Assembly: GCF_002732165.1 (NCBI RefSeq)
Contig: NZ_MRZO01000002.1
Coordinates: 248,001-312,000 of the forward strand
Length of the DNA: 64,000 bases
Origin: Staphylococcus xylosus
Lineage (GTDB): Bacteria > Bacillota > Bacilli > Staphylococcales > Staphylococcaceae
Reading direction: 5' to 3'
A program made the translations under genes and the position numbers. Below the pieces are notes generated by a model. It saw only the letters and a list, made by a program, of their open reading frames with translations, made no database searches and was not told the origin of the DNA. Below are positions 28,994 to 38,396 of this stretch, one piece after another; position 1 is the first letter of the stretch; each line of letters begins with the position of its first letter.

Positions 28994-29437
28994 ATGTCGC
29001 GACTTGTCTTTCCAGTATTATTAATATTATTTGGTCTTATTTATTTAGTGTTGACTTTAAATATACCTAAATCAAATATTGGCAATCCAAATAGCCCGAT
29101 GTATTTTCCAATTTTAGTTGGTTTATTACTTCTAATAATGAGCATTGTGTATTTCTTTCAAGAATTTAAAAAACGTCACGAAACATTTACGGCATTTTCT
29201 CAATTATTAGAGAGAAAAACGTTTATACGTATTGTGTTAACCATTACGCTTACAATAATATATGCTTTAATATTTGAACGCCTCGGTTTTTTAATTTCAA
29301 CAATAATATTCTTAGGTGCCATTATGTTCTTAATTAACGGTTATAAAAGATGGCTGCAAAATATTTTAGTCACGGTTATTTTTTCTGGCATTGCATGGTA
29401 CACATTCGCACAATTATTGAATGTCAGTTTACCTTAA
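28994..29437 (+). CDS. tctB: Tripartite tricarboxylate transporter, small membrane subunit TctB
   Basis: A 147-residue membrane protein with four predicted helices (about 4-22, 35-54, 78-97, 100-140), the normal size and layout for TctB. The ATG follows AGGGGGG. It sits between tctC and tctA with gaps of 12 and 14 bp, in one operon. Its role is to stabilise or complete the TctA permease. Confidence 0.85.
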   Translation: MSRLVFPVLLILFGLIYLVLTLNIPKSNIGNPNSPMYFPILVGLLLLIMSIVYFFQEFKKRHETFTAFSQLLERKTFIRIVLTITLTIIYALIFERLGFLISTIIFLGAIMFLINGYKRWLQNILVTVIFSGIAWYTFAQLLNVSLP

Positions 29438-29451
29438 GGAGGGTGATTTAA

Positions 29452-30951
29452 ATGGGGATTGATGCAGGTAGTTTTTTAGAAGGCTTATCAACTGCGTTTC
29501 ATCCGATGAACCTTTTATGGGTACTTATCGGTGGGTTTTTAGGTACAGTGGTAGGTATGTTACCTGGATTAGGGCCTGCGACTGCGGTTGCCGTACTCAT
29601 ACCTGTGACATTTGGTATGGAACCAGTGAGCGCATTGATTTTAATGGTCTCAATTTATTATGGCGCCATGTATGGTGGCTCAAGAAGTTCGATTTTATTA
29701 AATACGCCAGGTGATGGCTCAGCTATTGCAGCTACATTTGATGGTTACCCAATGACCAAAAATGGGGAGGCGGGTAAAGCACTAACGATTTCAGCTATCG
29801 CTTCATTAATTGGTGGCATTATCGCAGTTATTGGTTTTATCATTTTAGCAAAGCCGCTCTCTGATTTTGCTTTAAAATTCGGTCCACAAGAATATTTTTT
29901 ATTATTCTTATTTACACTTTCAGCTATTGTAACGTTATCATCTGGAAAGATGGTCAAAGGATTTATTGCCACAAGTATAGGTTTAATTATTAGTACGGTA
30001 GGTGTTGATTTACAAACAAGTATTTATCGTTTTACTTTTGATATTCCTCATTTAAGTGAAGGTATCAATTTCTTAGTCGTTATCATAGGGGTATATGCAG
30101 TAGCAGAAGTATTATATAATTATTTGTATTTACACGCGTTGAAACCACCTAAAGCTGATGTAGGATCGATGAAATTAACAAAAGAAGATTGGAAACGAAC
30201 GAGAGGTGCTATGTTGCGACAAAGTCCTATTGGATTTCTAATCGGTGTTTTACCAGGCGCTGGGGGTTCTATTGCGGCAATGTTAAGCTATTCAACCGAA
30301 AAACAAATATCTAAAAATGGTAAGAATTTTGGGAAAGGCCAAATAGAGGGTGTAGCTGCACCGGAATCTTCTAATAACGCTGCTTCAGTAGGCTCTTTAA
30401 TCCCGTTATTAACGATGGGTGTGCCAGGGTCAGGGACAACGGCTGTGATTTTAGGTGCGGTCGTTATGTTAGGTTTACAACCAGGACCTTTATTATTTGC
30501 AAATGAGCCTGAAACAATATGGACACTCGTAAATAGTATGTTTATCGGTAATATATTCTTGGTTATTTTAAATATTGCTTTAATAGGCTTGTTACTAAAA
30601 ATACTACGTACACCACCCAAAGTCTTATATCCACTTATTTTAGTACTAGCGTTTATCGGTACATATACATTAGGTTATAGTATAACTGATTTCTATATTT
30701 TAATTATTTTCGGTATTCTTGGATTAATTATGAAATTATTAGATTTTCCACTTGCACCTTTGATTTTGGCAGCAATCATAGGTTCAGATATGGAGCAGAA
30801 TTTCCGTAAAAGTTTGATAGTGAGTAATAATAATGTAGCAGATATATTTTTGGGCTCACCCATAAGTATCGTTTTATCATTAATGACTATTTTAGCACTG
30901 TTCTATCCGTTGATTATAAAAGGATTTAAAAGAATGAAAATAAAAAAATAA
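29452..30951 (+). CDS. tctA: Tripartite tricarboxylate transporter, large permease TctA
   Basis: A 499-residue ion-coupled permease with about 12 membrane helices. The family signature GMLPGLGPATAVA near residue 37 is repeated in inverted form as GVLPGAGGSIAAM near 265. Further conserved loops are MYGGSRSSILLNTPG and TMGVPGSGTTAVILG. The ATG follows AAGGAGGGTGA. A terminator follows the stop, closing the tctCBA operon. Confidence 0.93.
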   Translation: MGIDAGSFLEGLSTAFHPMNLLWVLIGGFLGTVVGMLPGLGPATAVAVLIPVTFGMEPVSALILMVSIYYGAMYGGSRSSILLNTPGDGSAIAATFDGYPMTKNGEAGKALTISAIASLIGGIIAVIGFIILAKPLSDFALKFGPQEYFLLFLFTLSAIVTLSSGKMVKGFIATSIGLIISTVGVDLQTSIYRFTFDIPHLSEGINFLVVIIGVYAVAEVLYNYLYLHALKPPKADVGSMKLTKEDWKRTRGAMLRQSPIGFLIGVLPGAGGSIAAMLSYSTEKQISKNGKNFGKGQIEGVAAPESSNNAASVGSLIPLLTMGVPGSGTTAVILGAVVMLGLQPGPLLFANEPETIWTLVNSMFIGNIFLVILNIALIGLLLKILRTPPKVLYPLILVLAFIGTYTLGYSITDFYILIIFGILGLIMKLLDFPLAPLILAAIIGSDMEQNFRKSLIVSNNNVADIFLGSPISIVLSLMTILALFYPLIIKGFKRMKIKK

Positions 30952-30953
30952 CA

Positions 30954-31000
30954 TAAAGAAACCGCTCGTTTTACAAAGATATGAGCGGTTTCTTTATATT
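30954..31000 (+). terminator. Terminator of the tctCBA operon
   Basis: The stem AAAGAAACCGCTC / GAGCGGTTTCTTT lies three bases past the tctA stop and ends in a T-rich run. Confidence 0.85.
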
Positions 31001-31160
31001 ACCTTCATTAAAAGCATCAGTATAATTAATAAAATAAACGGCGGTAACCAATCAAAGTTTAATATACTTAGATAAATACAAATTGTAAGGACTGGGAGGC
31101 CTAAAGCATTTCCCAGGGAATAAATGTGTTTTGCAATATGACTTGAATATGCTGTAACAA
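31001..31160 (-). pseudogene. Possible C-terminal remnant of a membrane protein
   Basis: On the minus strand an uninterrupted stretch of about 50 codons (VTAYSSHIAKHIYSL..., then a hydrophobic tail ending ILLIILMLLMKVI) reaches a stop, with no start or upstream part. The hydrophobic text looks like the end of a transporter whose front was lost. The family was not recognised. Confidence 0.35.
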
Positions 31161-31288
31161 TGATTTTTTTAAAACAAAATTTTTACATATTTGGACTTGC
31201 ACAATGCCTAATTTAGGCACATAATGTGTGCGAAAACTGTTGAATAATTATTGATATAGAATGAAGAAAATTCCTGGAGGCGATGCAA

Positions 31289-32938
31289 ATGAAGAAAAAT
31301 ATTTTTATTATAGGTTCTGGGTTGAGCGGCTTAGTAGCAGCGACTGAATTATTAAAAAAAGGGTACAAGGTTACTATGCTAGATCAAGAGCTACGTCAAG
31401 CTATAGGTGGTCAGGCATATTGGTCTTTTGGAGGGTTATTTTTAGTAAATTCTAAAATTCAACGTCGTTTAGGTGTGAAAGATTCATATGAACTTGCACT
31501 TAATGATTGGTTAGGGACTGCTCAATTTGACCGGCTTGAGACCGAAGACTATTGGTCAAAAAAATGGGCAGAGGCTTATGTGCATTTTGCTACTTTTGAG
31601 AAGGAAGCCTATTTAAAATCAATGGGTATAAAATTAACACCGATGTTAGGTTGGGCTGAACGTGGTGGTTCAATGTCTAGTGGTCATGGTAATTCTGTTC
31701 CTCGCTTTCACATTACGTGGGGCACAGGTCCTGGATTAATCAATCCATTTATTGACTATGTATTAAAAAAGGAAAAAGAAGGTCAATTTAAATTTTTATC
31801 ACGTCACCAAGTAACACATATTGATATTCAAAATAACCAAATTAGAGGGATTTCTGGTAATATTCTTGAACCAAGTGATGTTAATCGAGGTGAGCCTTCT
31901 TCTCGTGAAATTATAGATACATTTGTTTATGATGTTAATGATTTAGTTATTTCTACAGGCGGTATAGGGGCTAATCATGATATGATCAAAAAAAATTGGC
32001 CGAAGTATTTAGGTACGCCACCTAAATATATGATTCAAGGTGTACCAGATTCTACAGATGGTAAAATGATAGAACTATCTGAAGCTTTAGGTGTGAATAT
32101 TGTTAATAAAGACCGTATGTGGCATTATACTGAAGGCATTCATAACCATTCTCCAATCTGGACTAAACACGGTATTCGTATTATCCCTGGCCCGTCTTCA
32201 ATTTGGCTAGATGCGAAAGGTAATCGCATGCCTGCACCTGATTTCCCAGGGTTTGACACTTTACACTCATTAGAAACTATAACTAAGACTGGCTATGATT
32301 ACTCTTGGTTTGTATTAACTGAAGAAATTATTAAAAAAGAATTCGCTTTATCAGGGTCTGAGCAAAACCCAGATATAACAAATAAGGATATTAAACTTTT
32401 AATAAAAGAGCGTTTGAAAAGCAATGTCACGGGTCCTGTGAATGCCTTTTTAGAAAAAGGTGAAGATTTTGTTACAGCAGACAATTTGGAGACATTAGTA
32501 GAAAAAATGAATCAATTAACTACAGAAGATTTGTTAGATTATCATCAGATTAAAGCAGCAATAGAAAGTAGGGACTTACAGATAAATAATAAATTTATGA
32601 AGGATGCTCAAGTTGCTTCAATTCATAATGCACGTAAGTTTTTAGGAGACAGATTTATTCGAACTGCGAAACCACATAAGATATTAGATAAAAATAAATT
32701 AATTGCTGTTAAATTGCATTTGATTAGTCGAAAAACTTTAGGTGGCATTCAAACCAATTTGAATGGTCAAGCATTTAATCAACAGAACCAGTTAATTGAA
32801 GGTCTTTATGCTGCTGGAGAAGCGTCAGGCTTTGGTGGTGGTGGCGTGCATGGCTATCGTGCATTAGAAGGTACATTTTTAGGTGGCTGTATATTTAGTG
32901 GTATTCGTGTTGCTGAAGGTATAAGTAAGACAAAATAA
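31289..32938 (+). CDS. FAD-binding dehydrogenase (KsdD-like)
   Basis: A 549-residue flavoprotein of the fumarate-reductase/3-ketosteroid-dehydrogenase superfamily. The FAD fold reads IIGSGLSGLVAATELL, then LDQE and IGGQAYWSFGGLF. The C-terminal part is GGIQTNLNGQ and AAGEASGFGGGGVHGYRALEG. It resembles proteins annotated FAD-binding dehydrogenase in many bacteria, whose substrate is unsettled. ATG at 31289 sits eight bases after GGAGG, while the in-frame ATG at 31283 is too close. It follows the tct operon and may oxidise an imported or derived acid. Confidence 0.82.
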   Translation: MKKNIFIIGSGLSGLVAATELLKKGYKVTMLDQELRQAIGGQAYWSFGGLFLVNSKIQRRLGVKDSYELALNDWLGTAQFDRLETEDYWSKKWAEAYVHFATFEKEAYLKSMGIKLTPMLGWAERGGSMSSGHGNSVPRFHITWGTGPGLINPFIDYVLKKEKEGQFKFLSRHQVTHIDIQNNQIRGISGNILEPSDVNRGEPSSREIIDTFVYDVNDLVISTGGIGANHDMIKKNWPKYLGTPPKYMIQGVPDSTDGKMIELSEALGVNIVNKDRMWHYTEGIHNHSPIWTKHGIRIIPGPSSIWLDAKGNRMPAPDFPGFDTLHSLETITKTGYDYSWFVLTEEIIKKEFALSGSEQNPDITNKDIKLLIKERLKSNVTGPVNAFLEKGEDFVTADNLETLVEKMNQLTTEDLLDYHQIKAAIESRDLQINNKFMKDAQVASIHNARKFLGDRFIRTAKPHKILDKNKLIAVKLHLISRKTLGGIQTNLNGQAFNQQNQLIEGLYAAGEASGFGGGGVHGYRALEGTFLGGCIFSGIRVAEGISKTK

Positions 32939-33157
32939 TGATTTAATTGAGATTATCTTATTGTGACAACCTTAGATTGAACACACTGCTTCACTCGATA
33001 CGAAGAGTGATATGAAAGTTATGGGAATTTACAAGAACAGAACTAAGAAAAAATAAAATATGCATGGTTATCACTCATGTCCTGCGTCTAACTTCGTATT
33101 GTAATTTAGTTATAAGGTTTAGTAGTCACATAAATAATATAAGGGGGGATTGTTATA

Positions 33158-33589
33158 ATGATAAAGCAGTTGAAGTCGCCAAGTTCTGAAGAAATAGATA
33201 CTATTTCAAATATTTGGTTGGACTCTAATTTAGAAGCACATCATTTTATAAATCGTGGTTATTGGATTAATAATCTTGATAACGTAAAAGTGATGTTACC
33301 AGATTCAACTATTTACGTATATTACGTTGAAAAAGAAATTATAGGGTTTGTTGGGTTATATGAGAATGATATTGCGGGGATTTTTATTAAAGATAGTTAC
33401 CGAAATAAAGGTATAGGAAAGTTATTTCTGGAAAAACTAAAAAATGACTATAACAGATTGAAGTTATATGTATTTGAGAAGAATGTGAGAGCAACCCGTT
33501 TTTATCTAAAGCATCACTTTGAAATTAAATCTAAAAATATTGATGAAGAAACTCAAGAATATGAATACTTTATGGAATGGACGACATGA
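33158..33589 (+). CDS. GNAT family N-acetyltransferase
   Basis: A 143-residue acetyltransferase. The acetyl-CoA pyrophosphate loop is KDSYRNKGIGKLFLE (Q/R-x-x-G-x-G/A), preceded by the beta strand FVGLYENDIAGIF and followed by LYVFEKNVRATRFY. The ATG follows AAGGGGGGA. Its size and spacing resemble YjaB-type N-acetyltransferases. The acceptor is unknown. It stands alone after the tricarboxylate locus. Confidence 0.85.
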   Translation: MIKQLKSPSSEEIDTISNIWLDSNLEAHHFINRGYWINNLDNVKVMLPDSTIYVYYVEKEIIGFVGLYENDIAGIFIKDSYRNKGIGKLFLEKLKNDYNRLKLYVFEKNVRATRFYLKHHFEIKSKNIDEETQEYEYFMEWTT

Positions 33590-33684
33590 TCATGGGAAAA
33601 TTAAAAAGTGCTTGTTGATTAAATAAAGGCTTGCGAAAAGGCCATTCTTTAATCTCTAAAAATTTCAAATATATAGTTCCAAAA

Positions 33685-33722
33685 CAAAAAGCGTCATCTA
33701 ATAAATAGATGGCGCGATTTAA
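33685..33722. terminator. Bidirectional terminator hairpin
   Basis: The stem GCGTCATCTA / TAGATGGCGC (one mismatch) is flanked by an A run on the left and T-rich DNA on the right. It lies between the convergent GNAT and YjiH genes and could serve both. Confidence 0.6.
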
Positions 33723-33788
33723 TAACGGTAGTTAGTAAAGCCAAAAATTAGTCATATATTTATAAATATTTATCTGAACCCATTTTAC

Positions 33789-35120
33789 TTATAAGAAAAT
33801 ATACGCAATAGGGGTTGCTATAAGTAAGCTCAAAATGGTTCTCTCAAGCCATATAACAACTAAATCTCTTATACGTATTGGTATATCTGTAGAAAGAATA
33901 CTAGGTACACTAGCTGAAAAAAATATAATTGTAGATACTGAGGTAACAGCAATTATAAATTTAGTGATCAATGGCGTCTCGACTACAACTAATGAAGGTA
34001 AAAACATTTCCGTTATTCCAATGGCTGCACCTTTTGCAGCTAAAAAGGAATCGGGTATTTGAAGCGCCCAAGTTAATGGATAAAAAACATATGCTAAATA
34101 ATCAAATATTATTGTATATTCTGCGAGTAGCAAGCAGAGTAATCCTATCGATAATATTGTAGGTAATATATTCGCAGTCATTATTAAACTTTCTTTAAAG
34201 TTCAACCAAATATTTTTAATTACATTAGGTGATGAGTCAACAGTTTCCATTGCTTTTTTCCATGCAAAAAGTAGTTTTTCTTTCCCTTTTAATTTACTTG
34301 TATCTTCTTCTATAAAAGGCTCATCGTAATATGTGTTATTAATTTTATTAATAGGCCAAATTCTCACTGTACAAGCTGTTACTGCTGCAGTAACAAATAA
34401 AGTAGACCAAAAATACAAGTTCCATATATTCATTAATCCTAAAGTTTTAGCAATAACTATCATAAATGCCACAGTAACTGTAGAAAAACCAGTCGCTATA
34501 ATGACAGATTGCTTCTTAGTAAACTTTCCTTCTTTATATTCTTTATTCGTTATAAGTAATCCTACAGCAAAACTAGCTACGAAAGATGCTAAAGCATTGA
34601 CTGCTGAGCGTCCAGGAGTTTTCCATATAGGATACATTACTTTTTGCGCATAAACACCTACAAATTCTAACAAACCATAGCCTACTAATAACGCTAAAAC
34701 AGCACCCCCAACAGGTACTGTTACCCCTACAGGAATAACAAGATAGTTGAAAACATATGCTCCAGTTTGCTCACTAAGTAACCAACTTGGTCCTATATTG
34801 AAAATTAATAAAAAACCAATGAAAACTCCTAGTATTTTGAATAAAGTAAAAATAATTTCAACTGTACTATGCTTCCATGTTCCCTTAATAAATGGGCTAA
34901 TAGCTCCCACAATAATTATAACCATTATAAATGTTTTTATTAAAATTGGAGATGTTCCACTTAACCATGTGACAAAATGATCTAATAAAATAGAAGAGTT
35001 ATTATTAATAGTTATCGGTACAAAAAATATGACAATCCCTATGAAACTATATACAAAAAATTTCACTGCATTTAATCGGTTACTCGTTGTTACTTTATTT
35101 TCGCTAACTGTTTTGGTCAC
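33789..35120 (-). CDS. YjiH family membrane protein (nucleoside-recognition GATE domain)
   Basis: A membrane protein of about 443 residues with roughly ten helices, including two copies of the gate-like segment (GYGLLEFVGVYAQKVMYPIWKTPGRSA and a later AKGAAIGITEMFLPS). Proteins of this family are possible transporters of unknown cargo. GTG at 35120 follows AAGGGG at good spacing. An ATG 36 bp upstream (35156) is in frame but lacks a ribosome site. It follows the flavin-reductase-like gene on the same strand with little space between them, so the two probably form an operon. Confidence 0.75.
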   Translation of the reverse strand: MTKTVSENKVTTSNRLNAVKFFVYSFIGIVIFFVPITINNNSSILLDHFVTWLSGTSPILIKTFIMVIIIVGAISPFIKGTWKHSTVEIIFTLFKILGVFIGFLLIFNIGPSWLLSEQTGAYVFNYLVIPVGVTVPVGGAVLALLVGYGLLEFVGVYAQKVMYPIWKTPGRSAVNALASFVASFAVGLLITNKEYKEGKFTKKQSVIIATGFSTVTVAFMIVIAKTLGLMNIWNLYFWSTLFVTAAVTACTVRIWPINKINNTYYDEPFIEEDTSKLKGKEKLLFAWKKAMETVDSSPNVIKNIWLNFKESLIMTANILPTILSIGLLCLLLAEYTIIFDYLAYVFYPLTWALQIPDSFLAAKGAAIGITEMFLPSLVVVETPLITKFIIAVTSVSTIIFFSASVPSILSTDIPIRIRDLVVIWLERTILSLLIATPIAYIFL

Positions 35121-35161
35121 TCCCACCAGCCCCTTAACTATGATGGTAAAGCTCATTACTA

Positions 35162-35842
35162 TTAAGATTTATTATCGAAATTTCTTCCCTCAAGACCTGC
35201 TAATTCTTCTGTTGTAGCTGCGGGAGCTTTCATTTCAAATATTTCATCTACTACTGTGTAATCGTAGTAACCTAACCGAGCAATAGGTCTAATTGATTTA
35301 ATATCTAATTTTCCATTTTCTAAAATAACCTCATCTTTGATGTGGACTTGGGTAACTCTTCCAATAACTAAATCAACAGTTGATACTGGGTCTCCTGTAG
35401 GTATTCTTATGGTTTGGACATATTCACATTCGAACTGAACAGGTGACTCTTTAACTCGTGGTCCTGGAGCTTCAATGCACTGCTCTTTGGTAACTCCCGC
35501 AAATTCAAATTCATCTTCATCTGGTGGTAAAGCCTTAGCAGATAAGTTTACTGCCTCTCTTAAATCATAAGTCGCCATATTCCAAACAAACCACCCTGTT
35601 TCTTCTGCATTCTTCACTGTGTCTTTGCGATCATGATTATCCAAAACCGATTGATTCGCAGCAAACATAACCATAGGTGGATCCCAAGTTAAATTTTGAT
35701 ATTGGCTATAGGGTGCTAAATTATCATCTCCATTTTTTGATGTTGTTGATATCCAACCTATAGGACGTGGTACTGTGCTACTCTTAAATGGATCGTGTGG
35801 TAAACCATGGCTACGTGTTCCCTGTTTTGGTGAATAATTCAT
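35162..35842 (-). CDS. Flavin reductase-like domain protein, copy 1
   Basis: A 226-residue FMN-binding split-barrel protein of the flavin-reductase/flavoredoxin type. The N-terminal SSTVPRPIGWIST and APYSQYQNLTWDPPMVMFA segments are the usual FMN-contact region. The ATG follows AGGAGGG. It is nearly identical (about 23 differences counted by eye) to the protein at 42880-43560. It precedes the YjiH-type gene in a probable operon. Its electron partner and substrate are unknown. Related proteins act on small aromatic or carboxylic compounds. Confidence 0.85.
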   Translation of the reverse strand: MNYSPKQGTRSHGLPHDPFKSSTVPRPIGWISTTSKNGDDNLAPYSQYQNLTWDPPMVMFAANQSVLDNHDRKDTVKNAEETGWFVWNMATYDLREAVNLSAKALPPDEDEFEFAGVTKEQCIEAPGPRVKESPVQFECEYVQTIRIPTGDPVSTVDLVIGRVTQVHIKDEVILENGKLDIKSIRPIARLGYYDYTVVDEIFEMKAPAATTEELAGLEGRNFDNKS

Positions 35843-36281
35843 TTGAATCCCTCCTGTTGGTGTATAAAGTTTCTTTTGAGATAAGTTAACACTCAGGTGC
35901 TATAAAAGCTAATACATATAAACTATTAATTAATAGTTTCACCCTATACTTATAAGAGATAATAAATTTTAAATTAACCGACTTTTGAATGATCTTTTAA
36001 CATAAATTTTGTAACTGTAATATTAATAGGGGACGTAAACTAGCTCGACTTATACTAGAAAAAGCGATAAGAGAAGATTATTTAGCAATACTTAAATAAA
36101 AAAGAATCCAGATATATTCAAAAAACTATATCATACACTTTAATAAGTCATTGTTTAATCCACAACAAATTCTAAAACCTAGTAAAGCAGCGATGGTAGA
36201 AACGATTAAATCTATTATTTATAAATGTACGTCTTATAATCGGGTATAACAGAACATATATAAATAGGAGGATGAGTCGAC
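35843..36281 (+). other. Intergenic stretch with coding debris
   Basis: No intact gene. Between about 36030 and 36240 the plus strand gives short protein-like text in broken frames (GRKLARLILEKAIREDYLAI, then LKPSKAAMVETIKS). This may be a remnant of a deleted gene that I could not identify. Confidence 0.35.
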
Positions 36282-36671
36282 ATGCCATTAATGAAAATTG
36301 ATTTAATAAAAGGACGAGAAAAAGAAGAAATAAAGCAAATATTAAATATCTCTTATGAAGTTATGCTAGATACATTTAAGGCACCCAAAGGCGACAGATA
36401 CCAAATAGTTAACCAACATGAAGATTATGAGATGCAAATTTTGGATACTGGTTTAGGCGTAGAACGCACAAAGGATGTCATTGTGTTCACAATTATTACA
36501 AGGCCAAGGACTCAGCAACAAAAACAAAGGTTCTATAGTGAAGTTACAAATAAACTTCATGAAAACATGGGGATACGTAAAGAAGACATCATGTTTAGTT
36601 TGATTGAGAACACAGATGAAGATTGGAGTTTCTTTAACGGAGAAGCTCAATTCCTAAATGGAAGGCTTTGA
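36282..36671 (+). CDS. Tautomerase family protein
   Basis: A 129-residue protein of the 4-oxalocrotonate tautomerase superfamily, long (fused two-beta-alpha-beta) form. The catalytic N-terminal Pro follows the initiator Met (MPLMKIDL). The second half repeats the fold (VIVFTIITRPRTQQQKQRF, then FSLIENTDEDWSF). This resembles YusQ-like tautomerases. The ATG follows TAGGAGGATGA. The substrate is likely an enol acid. It is followed by a hairpin terminator. Confidence 0.82.
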   Translation: MPLMKIDLIKGREKEEIKQILNISYEVMLDTFKAPKGDRYQIVNQHEDYEMQILDTGLGVERTKDVIVFTIITRPRTQQQKQRFYSEVTNKLHENMGIRKEDIMFSLIENTDEDWSFFNGEAQFLNGRL

Positions 36672-36763
36672 GAAAGACATAATTCAAAACTTTAGTATGT
36701 ACGGTAATACTTTGTAATATGTGCAAAAGGCTTCTTATCATTATGGATAAATTTTAAAATAGT

Positions 36764-36798
36764 AAAGACGCTTCTTTCTAATCGAAGCGTCTTTTATT
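36764..36798. terminator. Bidirectional terminator
   Basis: A perfect 10-bp stem AAGACGCTTC / GAAGCGTCTT lies between the convergent tautomerase and ABM genes, with T-rich DNA on each outgoing side. Confidence 0.8.
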
Positions 36799-36803
36799 AT
36801 ATT

Positions 36804-37118
36804 TTATATATCTAATAGTTCGAATTGTTTAATTTGTTTTTCAATATGTATTGAAGAAGTATTTTCCTTTTCTGCTTTACGCATTTGCTTATGCTCTTCA
36901 ATATGTGATGGACGAGACAGCCATGCTTGAAAATATTTTTTCTCTAACCATTTAGATACTATAGCATATGAAATGGTAGAGTTCTTTTCGTTTTTCCAAA
37001 TTTCAACATCTATTAAACCGTCATATCCTCGAAAATCATCTTTAGCATGTAATGCCTTGTTGTCTAAAATGGCTCTATTTTCTATATTTGTTGTGAAATC
37101 AGCTTGTGCGATGAACAT
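36804..37118 (-). CDS. Antibiotic biosynthesis monooxygenase (ABM) family protein
   Basis: A 104-residue dimeric alpha-beta barrel of the ABM type. It starts FIAQADFTTNIENR. The centre is VEIWKNEKNSTISYAIVSKWLEKK, and FQAWLSRPSHIEEHKQ is the helix with the usual Trp and His. It resembles YczJ/IsdG-like folds, but the Asn-Trp-His heme-oxygenase triad cannot be assigned. The ATG follows a GGAGGG ribosome site. It is convergent with the tautomerase. Role unknown. Confidence 0.7.
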   Translation of the reverse strand: MFIAQADFTTNIENRAILDNKALHAKDDFRGYDGLIDVEIWKNEKNSTISYAIVSKWLEKKYFQAWLSRPSHIEEHKQMRKAEKENTSSIHIEKQIKQFELLDI

Positions 37119-37293
37119 ACAATCAACCCTCCTTAAAACTATTCATTAATCATATCAAAAATGCTATGTTTCAACATATAAATTAGTCTGTATTATTTAA
37201 TCAATATACTTTTTGCGAAATTTAAAATAAGTTTTATTACTAGACGGAGGTGATAAAAGCAATTACACTGAGTAGACTTATAGGGGGTCAAAA

Positions 37294-38055
37294 ATGGATA
37301 TAACAAATAATACAATATTAATAACTGGGGGCGCCTCTGGAATAGGACTTCAGTTCACCAAAAAGTTTTACGCAAACAATAATAAAATTATTATTTGTGG
37401 GCGTAATACTGAAAAACTGCAAAGTATTGAAGCGGAATTTCCAGATGTTATCACAAAGGTATGTGATATATCTAGTTCAGAAGAACGTTTGAATTTATAT
37501 AATTGGGTAACTGAAAATCATCCAGATATAAATGTACTGGTAAATAATGCCGGGATCCAAAACCGATTCAATATTTTGAAAAAAGATGCTGCAGTAGATT
37601 GGGAGAACTTAAATATTGAAATAAAATCTAATTTTGAAGCGACCGTACAACTGTCAATTTTGTTTAGTCAGTATTTTGCTGATAAAACAACTAATTCAAA
37701 TATAATTAACGTTTCTTCAGGTTTAGCTTTTGCACCCATGGCAATAGCACCGATTTACTCAGCAACAAAAGCTGCAGTACATTCATTTACCGTTAGTTTG
37801 AGACACCAATTATCTGAGACAAATACAAGTGTTTTTGAAGTAATACCTCCTGCAGTTAATACTGATTTAGGTGGAAAAGGAATCCATACTTCTGGTGCAA
37901 ATCCGGTTGATTTTATCAATGAAATATTTGAAGGACTCGTTCAAGAAAAAATTGAAATTGGTTATGGTTCTGCTAAAGAACGCTTGAAAATGTCCAAAGA
38001 AGCATTAGATGAATACACAGCAGAAATGTATAATACTTTGAAAAATACAATTTAG
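37294..38055 (+). CDS. Short-chain dehydrogenase/reductase (DltE-like)
   Basis: A 253-residue classical SDR. NAD(P) is bound at TGGASGIG (residues about 11-18), followed by NNAGIQ, the catalytic Ser in NVSSG, and YSATKAA (Tyr-x3-Lys). The substrate loop is PPAVNTDLGGKG. The ATG follows TAGGGGGTC. It resembles DltE-type oxidoreductases of Gram-positives. It is monocistronic and followed by strong hairpins. The substrate is unknown. Confidence 0.87.
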   Translation: MDITNNTILITGGASGIGLQFTKKFYANNNKIIICGRNTEKLQSIEAEFPDVITKVCDISSSEERLNLYNWVTENHPDINVLVNNAGIQNRFNILKKDAAVDWENLNIEIKSNFEATVQLSILFSQYFADKTTNSNIINVSSGLAFAPMAIAPIYSATKAAVHSFTVSLRHQLSETNTSVFEVIPPAVNTDLGGKGIHTSGANPVDFINEIFEGLVQEKIEIGYGSAKERLKMSKEALDEYTAEMYNTLKNTI

Positions 38056-38246
38056 CAGATTCGAATTTTTGTTTAATATTGCGCTTGTAAAAGTGGGCTG
38101 TTAGTTATTAACAGTCCATTTCGCATTTAATAAATTATTCAATATTGGCTTTATTACAGGACGTACTTATAGTTGTGCTTTTTCTTTGAATGTTTATGAT
38201 GTATATAATCTTTCTTAATATTTATTGAATAAGCAATTCTATTTAT

Positions 38247-38306
38247 AAAAAACACTTTCGTATAAATTCATTTAATATTATGAATTCAACGAAAGTGTTT
38301 TAATTT
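38247..38306. terminator. Hairpin terminator between SDR and lipase genes
   Basis: A long stem AAAACACTTTCGT / ACGAAAGTGTTTT with an inner ATTCA...TGAAT pair lies between convergent genes. The surrounding 340-bp gap (38056-38396) also holds two smaller hairpins, GGCTGTTA/TAACAGTC near 38094 and TAAAGCT/AGCTTTA near 38343, and no gene. Confidence 0.75.
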
Positions 38307-38396
38307 TACTTACAATGCATTGGTTTTAGTACCTATACAATTAAAGCTTATTTAACTAGTGAGCTTTAATTCTGTTTTAATCAATATAAGTAAAAG

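Noticed and set aside
33835-35217. Several plus-strand frames opposite the YjiH-type and flavin-reductase genes
   Set aside because: They are antisense shadows of a hydrophobic membrane protein gene and carry no start signals or domains.
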